Shown here: piece by piece, positions 1 through 11,284 of the stretch | Layout: every line of letters starts with the position of its first letter | How positions within the stretch are numbered: position 1 is the stretch's first letter | Origin: Ligula intestinalis | Taxonomy: Eukaryota > Platyhelminthes > Cestoda > Diphyllobothriidea > Diphyllobothriidae | DNA length: 64,000 bases | Direction of reading: 5' to 3' | Assembly (NCBI GenBank): GCA_036362985.1 | Contig: JAYGXS010000008.1 | Coordinates: forward strand, 9,524,866 to 9,588,865 | The notes under the pieces: generated by a model | Told to the model about the DNA's origin: nothing | What the model saw: only the letters and a program-made list of their open reading frames with translations | Databases searched by the model: none | Translations under genes and position numbers: made by a program

Positions 1-175
1 GAAGCGCTTTCTTATTTAGCTCTACGTACACTTTACTTCTCAAATGATTGACTTGTGCAAAATGTCAGACTGCACATTTCGCAAAATGTCCTTTCGGTGT
101 AAAAGGGCAATGTTGGCGCTTGGTCCAAGGAACTGAACAAAAGTATAATCAACACTTTTCATCTCCCTATCAAAG

Positions 176-202
176 GATTATCAACATGATGAGTGCAGTT
201 GT
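176..202 (+). CDS. Micro-exon, 27 nt (DYQHDECSC)
   Basis: Preceded by a pyrimidine-rich stretch ending in CAAAG and followed by GTAAGC. Encodes nine residues with two cysteines in frame 0. It is separated from the next candidate exon by a 48-nt pyrimidine-rich intron with a textbook donor and acceptor. Confidence 0.5.
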
Positions 203-250
203 GTAAGCATCCTTTTTTCTCTTTACCTCTTTCTTGAAACTTCTTTTTAG

Positions 251-274
251 CCCGCACAAAGCCACAAACAAGCG
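251..274 (+). CDS. Micro-exon, 24 nt (PAQSHKQA)
   Basis: The acceptor is a strong TTCTTTTTAG; the donor is the weaker GTGGGT. It is 24 nt, phase 0 and open. The tiny upstream intron (203-250) supports pairing with the 176-202 exon. Confidence 0.45.
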
Positions 275-479
275 GTGGGTTTGTATACCTCAAATTTATT
301 GTTGATATTTTCCTGATAGGATAAGTGCCTTATATGTTTTCACATCAAAGCATGACTAAGTTCGTCAATACGTCATTTTATGTCATATGAATTTATTCAT
401 GAAATATTATGACAGTCTTAAGGTGCTGGCAATTATTGAGCATTTTCTCTCGATCGGTTAACGTGGTAGAGTCGGTGGA

Positions 480-1250
480 TTGACAAAGTATCCATGTTGT
501 GACGCCGCACATTCTAGTTGGACTGTTCGAACATCGATCTCAACGATGTCCACCAAAAGCTTCGAAAAGCTGAGGGCAGACACGGCAACTATAGTTGGTT
601 GATAGTGAAATTAGACTCGCGCAGGATCTACCGTACTTTCTCACCACTCCCACACCTGCATCCGGTGTCGAGACAAGAGTCAGGAAGACCGCGGATGAGG
701 CAGGGCGCAGGTGGCTGGCGCGGCGAACATCTTAATGCGCGTACCAACAGCACTCCTTTCCAAGTAGGCTACCGCGTGCGCGGGGGCGCCACAAAGGTCA
801 CATTAAGATGGAGCTGTTGCAGTCTGACTCTCAGTCCATCAGCCACTCCACACAAAAAGACACACACTGGGCTGACTGCTGTGTCCAAGTTATCCTGTCA
901 GTTGGCAAACCTCCAAGCCATAGCTTTTAGCGCACCGCGATAGTTTCAAGCGCACCAGATTGTTTATAGTGAGGAAAGAAGTGCACCGAGGGTCAACCTC
1001 ACCGTCTCCCCAGCCGTCCGCATTAAGCCACCGTTTGGCTGATCAGTCGCCTGGGGTGGGATGGGTGCAGGGGCTAACAATGCCGGCAAAGCTATCTGCG
1101 CGCGTCACAACACTACCTGTCCCCTTAACACACAAACACACACACACACACACTAGGGCTCACATAACCAAGGGATTAGAAGGAGCCGCCCCCCCCCTGA
1201 CTCCCGGTCCACTGGGCTGATTGTGTGTCTGGTAAGGCATCAGCAGTTAG
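480..1250. repeat. Dispersed repeat family R1, copy 1
   Basis: About 750 bp closely resembling 28125-28660 plus 29211-29345, with a fragment at 27300-27560. Shared landmarks include a GTTCGA..ATCGATCTC..GATGT block, a CACACAAAAAGACACACAC stretch, a CA microsatellite near 1130-1155 and a GGATTAGAAGGAGCC-like tail. No coding function is visible; the open frames here are not conserved between copies. This copy is uninterrupted, whereas the 28 kb copy carries an insertion. Confidence 0.6.
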
Positions 1251-1297
1251 CGCTAAACAGGAAAAGAAGCCAGTGTTGAGCGTTGTTAAGGAAGTTG

Positions 1298-1350
1298 TAC
1301 AAGAGTAGTAGTAGTAGTAGTAGAAGAAGAAGAAAAAGAAGAAGAAGAGA
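1298..1350. repeat. GTA/GAA trinucleotide microsatellite
   Basis: Runs of GTA followed by GAA repeats. It produces an artefactual poly-Ser/Thr open frame on the opposite strand. Confidence 0.85.
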
Positions 1351-1654
1351 ATGAGATAAAGTAAGAGAGAGCAGGGAGACAGACAGAGAAGGACTGCTTA
1401 CCCATAACAAATGACACCCGTGGAGAAGGAGGGTGCAATAACAAGTCTAGACGTAGGTTTACATTGCGGCAGCCACCTGCTCGCGGTCCCATCTCTGCTC
1501 TTCCTGATTCTACCATGACAGCTGGCAGAGGCGGTTGGTGATGCGGTCGATTCTGCGCAACTCGACTATCAGTTAAAATAAGCTCGATAACCTGTGAGAT
1601 GCATCCTGTACATTGCAAATAGTGACAGTATATGAGCAGAAGATGCGTTCGTTG

Positions 1655-1780
1655 GAACAACGGAGGTTTATTTACCTAACGTTTGGGCTTCTGGCTTGCA
1701 TCTTCTATCAGAAATAACCACAGAAAGGCACAGGTTACGCAGTATTTATAGTCTGTAGCCCATGCGTTCTAAGGTTAACA
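1655..1780 (-). mobile_element. PLE 3' end relic with decayed hammerhead
   Basis: The + strand reads GGTTTATTTACCTAACGTTTGG followed by a CTATCAG block and a GCAGTATTTATAG tail, the same order as the better-preserved PLE ends at 42.8 and 50.5 kb. The ribozyme core on the - strand is degraded (CTGATAG instead of CTGATGA). Confidence 0.5.
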
Positions 1781-2434
1781 GTCGTCTTTGTCATCACTTG
1801 GGATCATGAGTGAAGCAACGACGGCTTGGGGGTCCGCGTTCGACTGACCGATTGCTGTAACTTCATGCCCCATGCTGTCTATTGGCATTCGCATACGCAA
1901 ACGACACGAGAGACCAAATCTTACCAACCCTAAGTTTGACGAGCTCTTTCGTAGGTGAAGAATGCATCCGAAGCCATAAATTGCCTGCTTATTTTACTTG
2001 AAGGTGGAGTTGTTTACAGGTCGGAGAAAACCAGCGGGCGCCGGGTCCTTAGACGACGGCAGAAGACGACTGGAGTCGTTTAGCGGATCCGGCACAGTTG
2101 TGGGCAAAGCATCAACCCGAGAGAAACCGGAAGATTACTCCGGACGCGAATGGCAGAACATGCAGCAGTGGTGAGGAGCAGGGCAGACTCTAGCTCTCAG
2201 GTCGCAACCCACTCGATGGGATCCAGTCATATATTAAAATTTAACGAGGGATAACAACTGCGTTAACCGCGAGCTGCTCGAGTCATGGGTTCTCAGGCTC
2301 ACAGGTCATTAACCCATGCGATGACTTGCCGCTCCCATATTACGTACTCAGAATTTGCCTAAACACGCGAGTCAGTCAGGTGAAGAGAATGCGGGCGATT
2401 TCGAGGCTCAGGTAATGCACCACTTGAGTCTGGT
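1781..2434. other. No recognised feature
   Basis: Mixed-composition sequence between a PLE end relic and a SINE. Parts may be decayed PLE, but I see no splice-flanked exon, RNA gene or clear repeat. Confidence 0.4.
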
Positions 2435-2620
2435 AATGACCGGTTGACAAAAGACAATAAGCCAGAAATGGCTATTCCAGTCGCCTTTGTCTTGCCCATA
2501 GTACTATCTGCCTAGACTACTCACTGCTACATCTGCTATCGGAGCCCGAGAAAGAAACCCCAAGGCAAAGGTGGAGCAAGACAGGTGAGTTTCATTAGCG
2601 GTCGGTGAACATTCTTCAAC
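2435..2620 (+). mobile_element. tRNA-derived SINE, 5'-truncated copy
   Basis: Contains the family-diagnostic block TAAGCCAGAAATGGC followed by CCAGTC and the CTGCTACATCTGCTATC tail, in the orientation seen in the better copy near 9820. The tRNA-like head is missing. Confidence 0.55.
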
Positions 2621-3098
2621 GCGCATCAGCAATTTTGATTGCAGCTAGCACAATTGTCGGATAATTATCCTTCCATGCTTCGCTGAGGTTGGTGTACATC
2701 GCGTCCAATTCGACGTGCCTGTTGATGCATGAGTCGTCGGAGTTGATGGCTTCTAAGAATTCACGGCCTTTCTTGTATGGACAAGAGCTAACAATGAGAG
2801 ACTCGTCCCATGCAAATTGATGTCCAGTTTCTAGTGTGTACATGACGACTTCAGACAAGTGATGTTGCCCCTTTACCGTTCTTTGATGTTCGCTTAAACG
2901 GGTAGGGGTTGATATTCCTGTTTGTCCGCAATAAACTGCATTGCAGCCGCTACAGGTGATCTTGTAAATGACTTCCTTTCTGTCCAAATAGCTAACTCTG
3001 TCCTTAGGGTGTACAAACTGATTTCGCAGAGTATTGGTCGGTTTGCGCGCCACTTGGATTTGCTGCTTCCTCAGGTTTGTGTTCGAGTCCTGCTCCAA
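2616..3098 (-). pseudogene. Penelope-like element GIY-YIG endonuclease fragment
   Basis: A 160-residue open frame with the PLE-type GIY-YIG nuclease domain. Residues about 43-61 read VIYKITCSGCNAVYCGQTG, followed by the TRLSEHQ helix and the acidic segment near EFLEAINS. In PLEs this domain nicks target DNA for reverse transcription. The upstream reverse transcriptase is absent, so this is a 5'-truncated, immobile remnant inside a host intron. Confidence 0.75.
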
Positions 3099-3331
3099 TG
3101 GTCACATCTCCGAATTCAAATATGCTTTCTGGAACTGCCATATTCGCGTCTATTGACAGTCGAACTATCAGTGATTCGTACCTTGGATCACATTAACCGC
3201 TAGTGAATCCTATGGAAAAATAGCTACTTCTTAATATTTGCACGTTATTTTATTTTATTTCCCTGCGTATGCAATTAAGCATTATGAAAAGGACCAACAG
3301 TGCTTGACACTATGATCGGTTTTAATTTTAG

Positions 3332-3355
3332 CTGTGCGAAAATGGAAAATTGGCG
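3332..3355 (+). CDS. Micro-exon, 24 nt (LCENGKLA)
   Basis: The acceptor TTTTAATTTTAG and donor GTGAGT flank 24 nt open in phase 0. It lies between two transposon-rich blocks and has no close paralogue in the window. Confidence 0.55.
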
Positions 3356-3890
3356 GTGAGTAACCAAAGCGGAATTAATATTTGCATTGACATAGCGTTC
3401 GTGTTTACTTCCTTCCTTTCTGGTTAGTTCTATCATAACAAATTAACAGTTAATCTGCAAAAAAACATTATCGCATTTAATAAACATGGTAAATCAGCTT
3501 TCGAGAGTGTGGGTATACTGTACTCCTGATAAGGCGGTATTTGTTTAGAAATGTTGATTATTCCAACCAGGTGTACGATCACCTACACGTTTTGAATTAA
3601 TTGGATGAATGTCTTATTAAAAAATCGATCTTCCAAAGTAAAAAAACATATTTGACTGCTACGATAACAATTTTATTCGCCTTACGTTTACAAATTTGTG
3701 GCGGATGCAACACCAGGGGAAATAGCAAAAACGGATAATTCATACACAGGACGTTTCAGTATTTATGGGATACAATCAATATGCTACTACATACCTGTAA
3801 CAATTAATGGCTCCCTATTATCGAAGATGGTTGCCCGCTCGTGTGCTTGTCGCAAAGTAGCTAAAGCTAAGTCGGTTAGACCCTAACTAC
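3356..3890. other. AT-rich intron, no recognised feature
   Basis: AT-rich sequence with no splice-flanked exon or clear repeat. The 62-codon open frame at 3698-3886 has no support. Confidence 0.4.
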
Positions 3891-3894
3891 TGCG

Positions 3895-6095
3895 ATCTTC
3901 TAGGCCCGGTTCCTTAGAAGAAGATAGAAGTCCTGGAAGCCAAGGTAGAAGTAGAATGTATTCTGTACAGAATCAGTAGGAGAAGACTTAACAGAAGGGT
4001 TGACTCGGCCTGGGGTGGAGTTCGACCATGAGGATCGAGAGAGAGAGAGAGAGAGCGCCGCAGCCTCGCGTTCGCCGCGCACCGGGGCAAAAGGCCGAGT
4101 GAGTTCCGCGTTGCCTTTTAAATGCGCTTAGTGTCAAGTGTGTTTCTGCCAGCGCTGACCACACATCCGGCGCATACCAGTAATCAGCGATACGCAAAAT
4201 CGATTGACTGACATGACTGCCAATTCACGCTAAGTAGATCAGTCATTACAAGTGGCGAGGCGAGTCCAATGTTAACCAGTAATCAGCGAAGCGTCCCAAA
4301 AATCGATTGACTGGCCACGTTGACAGAGCAGGCAGAATGACTGATCATGGCAGCGCTGGGGGGGGGGGGCAGGCTCCTACACGCTAATTGTCCGATGACC
4401 GGCGCGCGGGTTTGACTTGCTGAATATCTGTCACCTGTGGTGGATTTCGGCGTGACGACTGCGTTGATGTCTGGCTCCCTGGTGCTGGCGTTAAACGACG
4501 AGTTGCCCTATGCGTTCCCCTACTGACAGATTTCTTTTGCCCAAAATGAGCCTCAGCACAGAATTTGGATTGGGCAGGTAGTTGCGCTCATTTATAGTCT
4601 GGCGGCCCGTAAACCATGACTCAAGTAACACACAGCCTTCCCTCTTGTCACCGCTCACGAGAATTTCGGGTCTTGAGAGGTTTTCTAGATTCTCCGACCA
4701 CGTTGCTTCGTCCACAACTGCACCAGATACTAAAGACGACTACAGGTGTTTCTTGATGTGGCAGTGGGTTTTTTGGTTTTTTATGATCTACTGCCTTTTG
4801 TTTGTCTCTATCCTGTGTGTGACTCCAACTGTAAATGGGATGAAAAGGTGGTCGACGGCCTCCGATAGGTTTTTGATATAATAAAACTGCTCGCCGAAAC
4901 TTGGGGTTAGTGTGATTTTGTCGCCCGTCCCGTTTGCGCATGCATTGGTTGGTGCAATTGCGTGGGTAGCCGTTTTTTCCGAGTACGCGTCAAATATATT
5001 GCATTTCGGACACTTTTCCTTCCGGTTCACTGTGGTGAATCCGAACATGCCGATTACGCTTTCTTGCGCAGTTGTGTTCATGGCTGATTGGGTGGTTACT
5101 CGCGAAGGTCAGTACTTACATCGTATTTGTCGCTTTCCTGAACACCTTGGTCTTTATGACATTGCAATCTTTGTGGAAGGCGAGGGCATCAAGGAAGGCC
5201 AGCTGCTTTCTTTCTCTCTCCACTATCACAAATTGTATGTCTGAAAAGACGCTGTTGAGACGTTCTTTGTACGTAAGTACCTGATCCCGTTCAATGAAGA
5301 CGAACGTATCATTCACACAACATGCCCAATAATCCGGTTTGTGGTGTTTGGACACCAGCAACTCTACTCGTTGGAGACCAACTTGGCTATAAGTCCAGAA
5401 ATCGGTGAACTCATTGGTGTTCCCTTCACCTGCTTGTAGATTGCTCCGTCAAACGGGAATGAAATCCTGAGAAAGAACTTCAGGAGCTGGAAGATTTGGG
5501 GGTGTCCAAGGTGACTTGCTAATTCATCGTATTTGCTTCGTAGGAGGAGTTCGACGGTCTCGAATGCCAGATTCTGGGGGATAGAAGTAAAAGCGACCTG
5601 TCATCAGATGATACCATGATATCACTTGGCAGGAGACTTGTGGGAGCCTACCTCGCTGACTCATGCCGACTTCGTTGCCAAAAGCCGCGAAAGTGCAGTC
5701 GCTACGCGCGCCGGCTAAACGCCTACGCACTGTGTCTGCATTTGTCTGCCGCGCACTCGGCAACCATCGAGCGAGACAAGGACTCCCCCACTGGTGTCTG
5801 TCCTTGGCGTTCACAAATCACCATCAAGGCCATCAGACAGACAAAAGTCTTTGGCGACTGACGTTGGAGTTACTCGGCCTTCCGCCTCGGCTCGAGACGG
5901 ACGCGACACTGCAGTGTTCTCTCACGATCCTGATGGTCGAACTCAAGGCCAGGCCGAGTCAACCACCTTTCTACTATCTATTCTCCTATTTGTTCTGCAC
6001 AGAATATAACCTTCTCCTACTCTGGTTCTCCAAGACTTCTCTATCATCTTCTAAGGAACCGGGCCTGGAAGATCGCAGTCGTTAGGGTTGAACAT
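3895..6095 (-). mobile_element. PLE remnant bounded by inverted terminal repeats
   Basis: The left end (about 3895-4045) and right end (about 5920-6095) are inverted copies sharing a GGTTCCTTAG block, a TTCTGTACAGAAT block and a GGTCGAACTC block. Between them the - strand carries PLE pieces. At 5361-5116 is the end of a reverse transcriptase, with CVNDTFV in place of the usual catalytic YVDDTF-type motif, then FLDALAF and FRKATNT. At 4941-4491 are GIY-YIG fragments in two frames. The protein is broken by frameshifts and stops. Inverted terminal repeats are typical of PLEs. Confidence 0.6.
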
Positions 6096-6944
6096 TCGTA
6101 GCCTTAACTTTTTTGCGATAGACTTATGCCTTTGAGTTTCTCCAATATTTGTGTTGATGACCAGACTGTCGAATGTTCTCCATAGAAGGAGCCGTTTATC
6201 ATCGGATATACGCAGTAGCATAGTGACTGTATTTTATAAATACTGCAGCTTATCTGTGTATGAGTTATCCCTTTCTGTTATTGGCTCTTAAGGTAGATCT
6301 TCTACGGATGTCGAATAAAATTATTGCGCAGTGATCACATCTGCTTCTCACCAATAACACCCTTGGGACTCGCATTTTCGTTTGTATAGACATGAAAGTC
6401 TTTTATTCCTGTCTATCTTGCAATTCAGGTCTTTTTGTAGCGAGACTTCGTTTGTAAAATCTGTTAAAATAAAGAATTTCTCTAATTCTTAACCAGCCCC
6501 CCCCCCCCCTCCCCCGAACACGCGGCCCATAGTCCAAACGCTAACACCCCCCCTCCCCTCACTACCACAACCTATCGCCGCGGGTGTCACGTCACCATAA
6601 CCCTTCCACCCAATCCCCCCTTCCCTCCCTCCCCCGTCCGTTGTAACCTCTGCCTCCAAAACCTCTAGTGTGACATTCCCAGCCCTCACTTTTAATTTAG
6701 TCTGACGACGAACACGTGATACTTGTTCGAAAATTCACGAGTACAACTCGATTTTCCGAAGATCTTCTTTCTTTTCAAAGAATTTACTATTATTTGAGGA
6801 CAAAAGCAGTCTAATAGGAAAAAATTACATCTAAAGACCACTCTTGTTTCTAATAAATATTTATTGTATGCTCCTTGTCTTGAGCATATCAGTACTATCT
6901 GCATAAATTGGTGTACAATAACATATATATGCAAAAGGACATTA

Positions 6945-7130
6945 CTGAAAAAGCAAGAGGAGACTAGGATGGCAATTTACAGCTTCGTAGCCATCGTCAG
7001 CTAGCCATACCCAACCCAAGTGTTGCCCTAGAAATTGGTGCCTACTGAAGGTTTTGAAACTACAACCTTGTAAGTTAGAAGTTTGACGCTCAAACAACTG
7101 CGCCAAGCGGTAATTGTCTTGTCGGTCTTT
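6945..7130 (-). mobile_element. tRNA-derived SINE copy
   Basis: Shows the GGAGACTAGGATGGC and GCCATCGTCAGCTAGCCATACCC family blocks. The tRNA-like head lies at the right end on the - strand (about 7070-7130). Confidence 0.6.
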
Positions 7131-7204
7131 TGGTCAGGAACATACATTGACAGATGGGCGTATTGGAATTAAGGCTTAGATGGGTTACCCTAACACCTAC
7201 AATC

Positions 7205-7340
7205 ATTCAGGCCCTGGTTCCTTAGGAGATGGGAGAAGTCTTGGGAAGGCCAGAGTAGAAGGAAGAGTTTATTGTGTACAGAGGACGAAGAATAGATGGA
7301 AAGAATGTTGACTCGCGGATGACCGCAGTCCGGCTGCTAG
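7205..7340. repeat. Solo terminal repeat of the 3895-6095 type
   Basis: Contains CCCTGGTTCCTTAGGAG, GGAAGGCCAGAGTAGAAGG and GTTTATTGTGTACAGAGG, matching the ends of the 3895-6095 element. No mate was found nearby. Confidence 0.5.
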
Positions 7341-7600
7341 GACGTCGATTCCGGAGTGACAAGAGCATCAGGAACCGTCGGCGAACGCTTTGTCCCGGGG
7401 GCCAATGGGGCTGCTGATGTCCAGACTAGCGCGTGCGCACGACCTTGAGGTTGGCTAACGCTGGCTAGCCTGAGCGCGCGTTCGCACTGGGGGTATGTGC
7501 GCGTCGGTCAAGGACAGTTAGCGCCTAGCCCAGCAGTAGGCGCGCAGGCAGGCCAAAGGCAACTCTATGTTTAAAACTGTTCAAAAATCTTTTCTTTTAG

Positions 7601-7624
7601 AAATGGGCTGTCCAAGAAGTTGTG
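7601..7624 (+). CDS. Micro-exon, 24 nt (KWAVQEVV)
   Basis: The strong acceptor TTTTCTTTTAG and donor GTAAGA enclose 24 nt, open in phase 0. Confidence 0.6.
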
Positions 7625-8152
7625 GTAAGATTAAGGTTCAATGTGTTGTTATATGCATTACACTTTACTTGGTCTTCCTATGGTTTTCTTACTCTACACG
7701 TGTTCTCGGATAGGAGTTTTTTAAGTAATTGCCTAATAGAATAATGGGCCAATCTGTTCTTCAGGCAGAGCTGGCCCTTGAGAAAGTGACCTTCTAAGTG
7801 AAAGTTTATGCTTGCTCATTTTGAGTTAATTTTAACCTCGGAGACGCATTTTTAATAAAGGATACATGCGTAAATTTACAGAAATTAACCTTTGTTTTAA
7901 TAACCAAATCCAGCCTTCCAGCCAGTGCCTCTCATGATGTCAACATTCACACATTTAAATCAGGAATTGCCTACGTGTCAGCTTTAAATAGAGCTCAGTT
8001 ATCGCTTCTTTAGATGAAGCTGGCAAATCTCTAGTTCACCTTATGTCAAGAGAACTGATTAAGGGCAAACGCACGCCTGCAAAGCTTCACATCTTACTGT
8101 TTTCCATAGATACTCTTTCGCCTAAACGTTATCATGCTTTTTTCTTTTCAAG

Positions 8153-8176
8153 GCATGTCCACCGGGTCCCCCTTCT
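8153..8176 (+). CDS. Micro-exon, 24 nt (ACPPGPPS)
   Basis: The acceptor TTTTTTCTTTTCAAG and donor GTAAGT enclose 24 nt, phase 0. The peptide is Pro-rich with one Cys. Confidence 0.6.
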
Positions 8177-8299
8177 GTAAGTGAGGATATGATAATTTTT
8201 ATGCTTACTGAGCCTCCGAGTGACTCAATGCCTACAATCAGTTGAAATCCAGGCCGTTCTTAAGCCCTAGTTAGAGTCGTCGCCAAAGATCACGCAACT

Positions 8300-9047
8300 T
8301 ATCGATATATGCGAAAGATTTATTCTCTTACGCTACTCGGCATTGACTCTTGTTGTGATGGTTATCGTGTAGTCTATTCTGAAGTCAATTCAGTCATGGC
8401 AGGATGCGAGGTTTTTAACGAGCTTCGGGCTGACCAACAACAAAAGGTGTGCACTGTAAAAACTGCCTACTTAAGTAGTATGCCTTTTTATCATTTATTT
8501 TGAATACCTTCATAAATTTAAATATATTTTATGGAAAACATGCACGAAAAAATTATTTTTTGTACTTATTTGATAGCAAATTACGCTTTATTAAAATTTT
8601 ATACTCAAAGAAAGGGCAGCTTGAGGTTTTTAAAAAGTTGCTTAATTGCCGAATAATTTTCTAACCTATTGACTACTACACACGAATTCAAGAATTTAAA
8701 ACTGCGCATCGTGTACATCCTGTTTAAGGAAAAGTACGTTTTCGCCTACAGTTGGAGGAAGAATTCACATAGTTGTCATAAAATATTGAAATAGATGTGG
8801 GAAATATTTTATGCAGTAAAGGCAGCATTTGTAAATTGACAGATGCGACGTATGATGAATAAACATCTCACAATTGTACAAAAAGCTCATAATTAGCATG
8901 AGTATGAAAATCAAAGAAGGCGTAATTTGCTATCAAGCAAGTACAAGAAATAATTTTTTCGTGCATAGTTCCCATCAGACATATTTGAATTTATAAAGGC
9001 AGTCAAAATAAATGATAAAAAGGCATACTAATTAAGTAACTAGTTGA
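8300..9047. mobile_element. Fold-back palindromic element, copy 1 (right arm truncated)
   Basis: The left arm (TACTTAAGTAGTATGCC, then TTTATCATTTATTTTGA and TAGCAAATTACGC) recurs inverted at 8920-9047. It belongs to the same family as the 1-kb palindromes at 29365-30367 and 49332-50333. It has no coding capacity and is probably a non-autonomous fold-back DNA element. Confidence 0.7.
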
Positions 9048-9064
9048 TAAATGCTCAGTTATCG

Positions 9065-9300
9065 TTGACGGACCTCACTCCTCCCGCTCTGCCTCGTAGC
9101 TCGTTCTCGAGTCCCGCCAGTAGCCGGTAGCATTGCCAGCAAAGACAAGGGCAACTGAAATTGTTATCCCTATTTCATTAGTCAACGTCAGCGAGTCAGA
9201 CGCAACCTCAACTTTTACACCAATGGAGGCTCGAACTTGTGATGTTTTACTCAGAAATATAATTCTCTAACCGTTGAGCCACGAGCTCGTTGTTTTGTAG
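9065..9300 (-). mobile_element. tRNA-derived SINE copy
   Basis: The head on the - strand (around 9220-9295) reads like a tRNA: GAGCTCGTGGCTCAACGG with an A-box-like segment, then CACAAGTTCGAGCC as the B box. The body contains the AAGACAAGGGCAACTG block. Confidence 0.6.
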
Positions 9301-9819
9301 GTTTAGATCGGAAGACAGTGACACTGATCGCTAGCACAACTCACTCGTGTCAGTCTGCCTGTGGACTCATTCTAGAGCTATTTGCCTAGATTAGTAGTCC
9401 CCGTGGGGCATCTGGCAAGGTTCGATGATGAGCCCTTAGGCTGAGCTGGACAAGTAAGTATCAGTTAGTATATTAGGAGTAAATGAACGAAGCCCTTATA
9501 AACTCCATTGAAACGGTACAGGAATGCATACATTTTTGTGCTAGATGCCAAAATTGTTACAGATAGCTTTTGTTGTGCAAAAGTGCATAAAAATATTTTG
9601 GAAATCTGAATTGTTGAAAATGTGAGGCGTTTGCGGTATCGCAACGTAGAAAAATTTCACTGTATACCCAGCATGACATATTCGTCTGGTGATCTTTTGT
9701 GTACGATAAAACCCCTATTGAAATCAAACGAGTAGTATGTTTATTTGTAGTACTACATTTAGTGATCGGTGGGCCTTCGTCAACGACTGGCAATATTCCC
9801 CGATTTAAACCGGCAGGAC

Positions 9820-10005
9820 TACAAGCTCGTAGCTCAGTGGTTAAAGCGTTAGACTTCTGATCAAAGTGGTCGCGAATTTGAACCTTGGGTCGTGCACTAT
9901 TTGGGGCTGGGTATGACTGGCTGATGATGGCTAATAAGCCAGAAATGGTCATCCCAGTCTCCCTTGTCTATGCTGGCAACGGTATCTGCCTAGTTTACTG
10001 TACAC
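9820..10005 (+). mobile_element. tRNA-derived SINE, best-preserved head
   Basis: Starts with GCTCGTAGCTCAGTGGTTAA (A-box-like) and GGTCGCGAATTTGAACC (B-box-like), about 60 nt apart in total, as in a tRNA gene. The family body TGGCTGATGATGGC, TAAGCCAGAAATGGTC and CCAGTCTCCCTTGTC follows. Internal RNA polymerase III promoters are inferred from these boxes. Confidence 0.7.
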
Positions 10006-10098
10006 TCACAAAATACGTAGCAATGCAAGTAAGGTTTATCGAGCAGGTCAATCGAATGGGTTTTAACTACAATACCTTTTTTCTGTCTCTCACAAAAG

Positions 10099-10122
10099 GC
10101 AATGGAATGCCAACAGGTGATG
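10099..10122 (+). CDS. Micro-exon, 24 nt (AMECQQVM)
   Basis: The acceptor TTTTTCTGTCTCTCACAAAAG and donor GTAAGT enclose 24 nt. Only phase 0 or 2 is usable; the second frame contains a stop. Confidence 0.55.
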
Positions 10123-10769
10123 GTAAGTCCGTCCACCTCAGTTTCGTATGCCGAACTTGTTTGACATATGCGAAGGTTTGTATTTCTTAAAAAATGTCAA
10201 TTTAACCTAAGATGCTTTGCTATATTCAATTGGTAACTGCAGCTTTCAGCGAAGGTCTAGACGCTCACAGGACTAATGTTTTGATTGCCAAAATCTGTCA
10301 ATTACTTGAAAATAAGGAAGTTAAACTGTTTAAAAGGGAACGAAAGCGCTAAGGGTGGCAGACGTTCTTCATGTACTACTGTTCTTATCCTTCTCCTTCT
10401 CATCCTAACCTCTTTCAAAACTACTGCCATTATTAGTGTCATTACAACGTATACATTTATTTATCACATTCGTCATCGCTGCGCTAATGTACTTATTCGC
10501 CTACTTAAAGCATGCATGTTGCTATAAAATATGAATATAGATCGTAGACTATATCATATTTATATTAATCCATTATTATCGGCACTGGAGAGAATAAGCC
10601 CATACGAGCGATATACTGTAGCCATTAGACACACACCCCTAACGAAGTTAGAAGGACTTGCACATTTTTGTAATATCTAAAGCAAACGTTTGCATTGTGC
10701 GATTGTGGGGGTTTAAGTTGCAAATGTTATTACTCTTCGCTGCTCATTCAATTTTTGCTATCCCCAAAG

Positions 10770-10793
10770 GTTTGCGAAACGGCACCTGTCTGT
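10770..10793 (+). CDS. Micro-exon, 24 nt (VCETAPVC)
   Basis: Acceptor TTTTTGCTATCCCCAAAG, donor GTAAGT, 24 nt, phase 0. The peptide is bounded by two cysteines. Confidence 0.6.
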
Positions 10794-11284
10794 GTAAGTT
10801 GAACCTTTGCACGAATTCGGTCGCAACACATTTAAAATGCTTCAAAGATTTATTTAGTTATGACCATTTGCATTAGTTTTAGTATAGAACTCTCGAACAG
10901 ACTTTATATTTTACAGATATTTCTTCCTTGTCCAGTCATCCGCACTTTTAGATGCAATGTTGCCTTTTGCATTTGCAAGCGGAGTTCATCTACTTGACCT
11001 TTGCTCCGTCTTTCATTCCCCGGAAAGACCAGTGAATATGTTAATAGTATAAATTGGAAAAAAGGGATTTCGATTTGGCTTTCTTATGAAATAACACAAT
11101 AAAGCGTGGAATAATAACGTCTTGAGCGAACGGCGCCCCTGCTGGGGCATGACATCGAGCGCATCCCCGGGATAGTCTTGTGAATTATATTTGTCACCAA
11201 ACCGAAATTACCTACTGATATTCATAGCCCTCTGGAGAGTGCATCGGCGGTCTAGAGGAATTAATCGAATAGATTTAAGGTTAA

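Noticed and set aside
518..1220. Two + strand open frames of 141 and 86 codons
   Set aside because: They lie in dispersed repeat R1, contain low-complexity His/Thr from a CA microsatellite, and the frames are not kept in the 28 kb copy.
6701..6715. 15-nt interval (SDDEH) after TTTTAATTTAG
   Set aside because: The following GTGATA is a poor donor and nothing similar occurs elsewhere.
9440..9453. Interval CTTAG to GTAAGT
   Set aside because: 14 nt, and located in SINE-related sequence.
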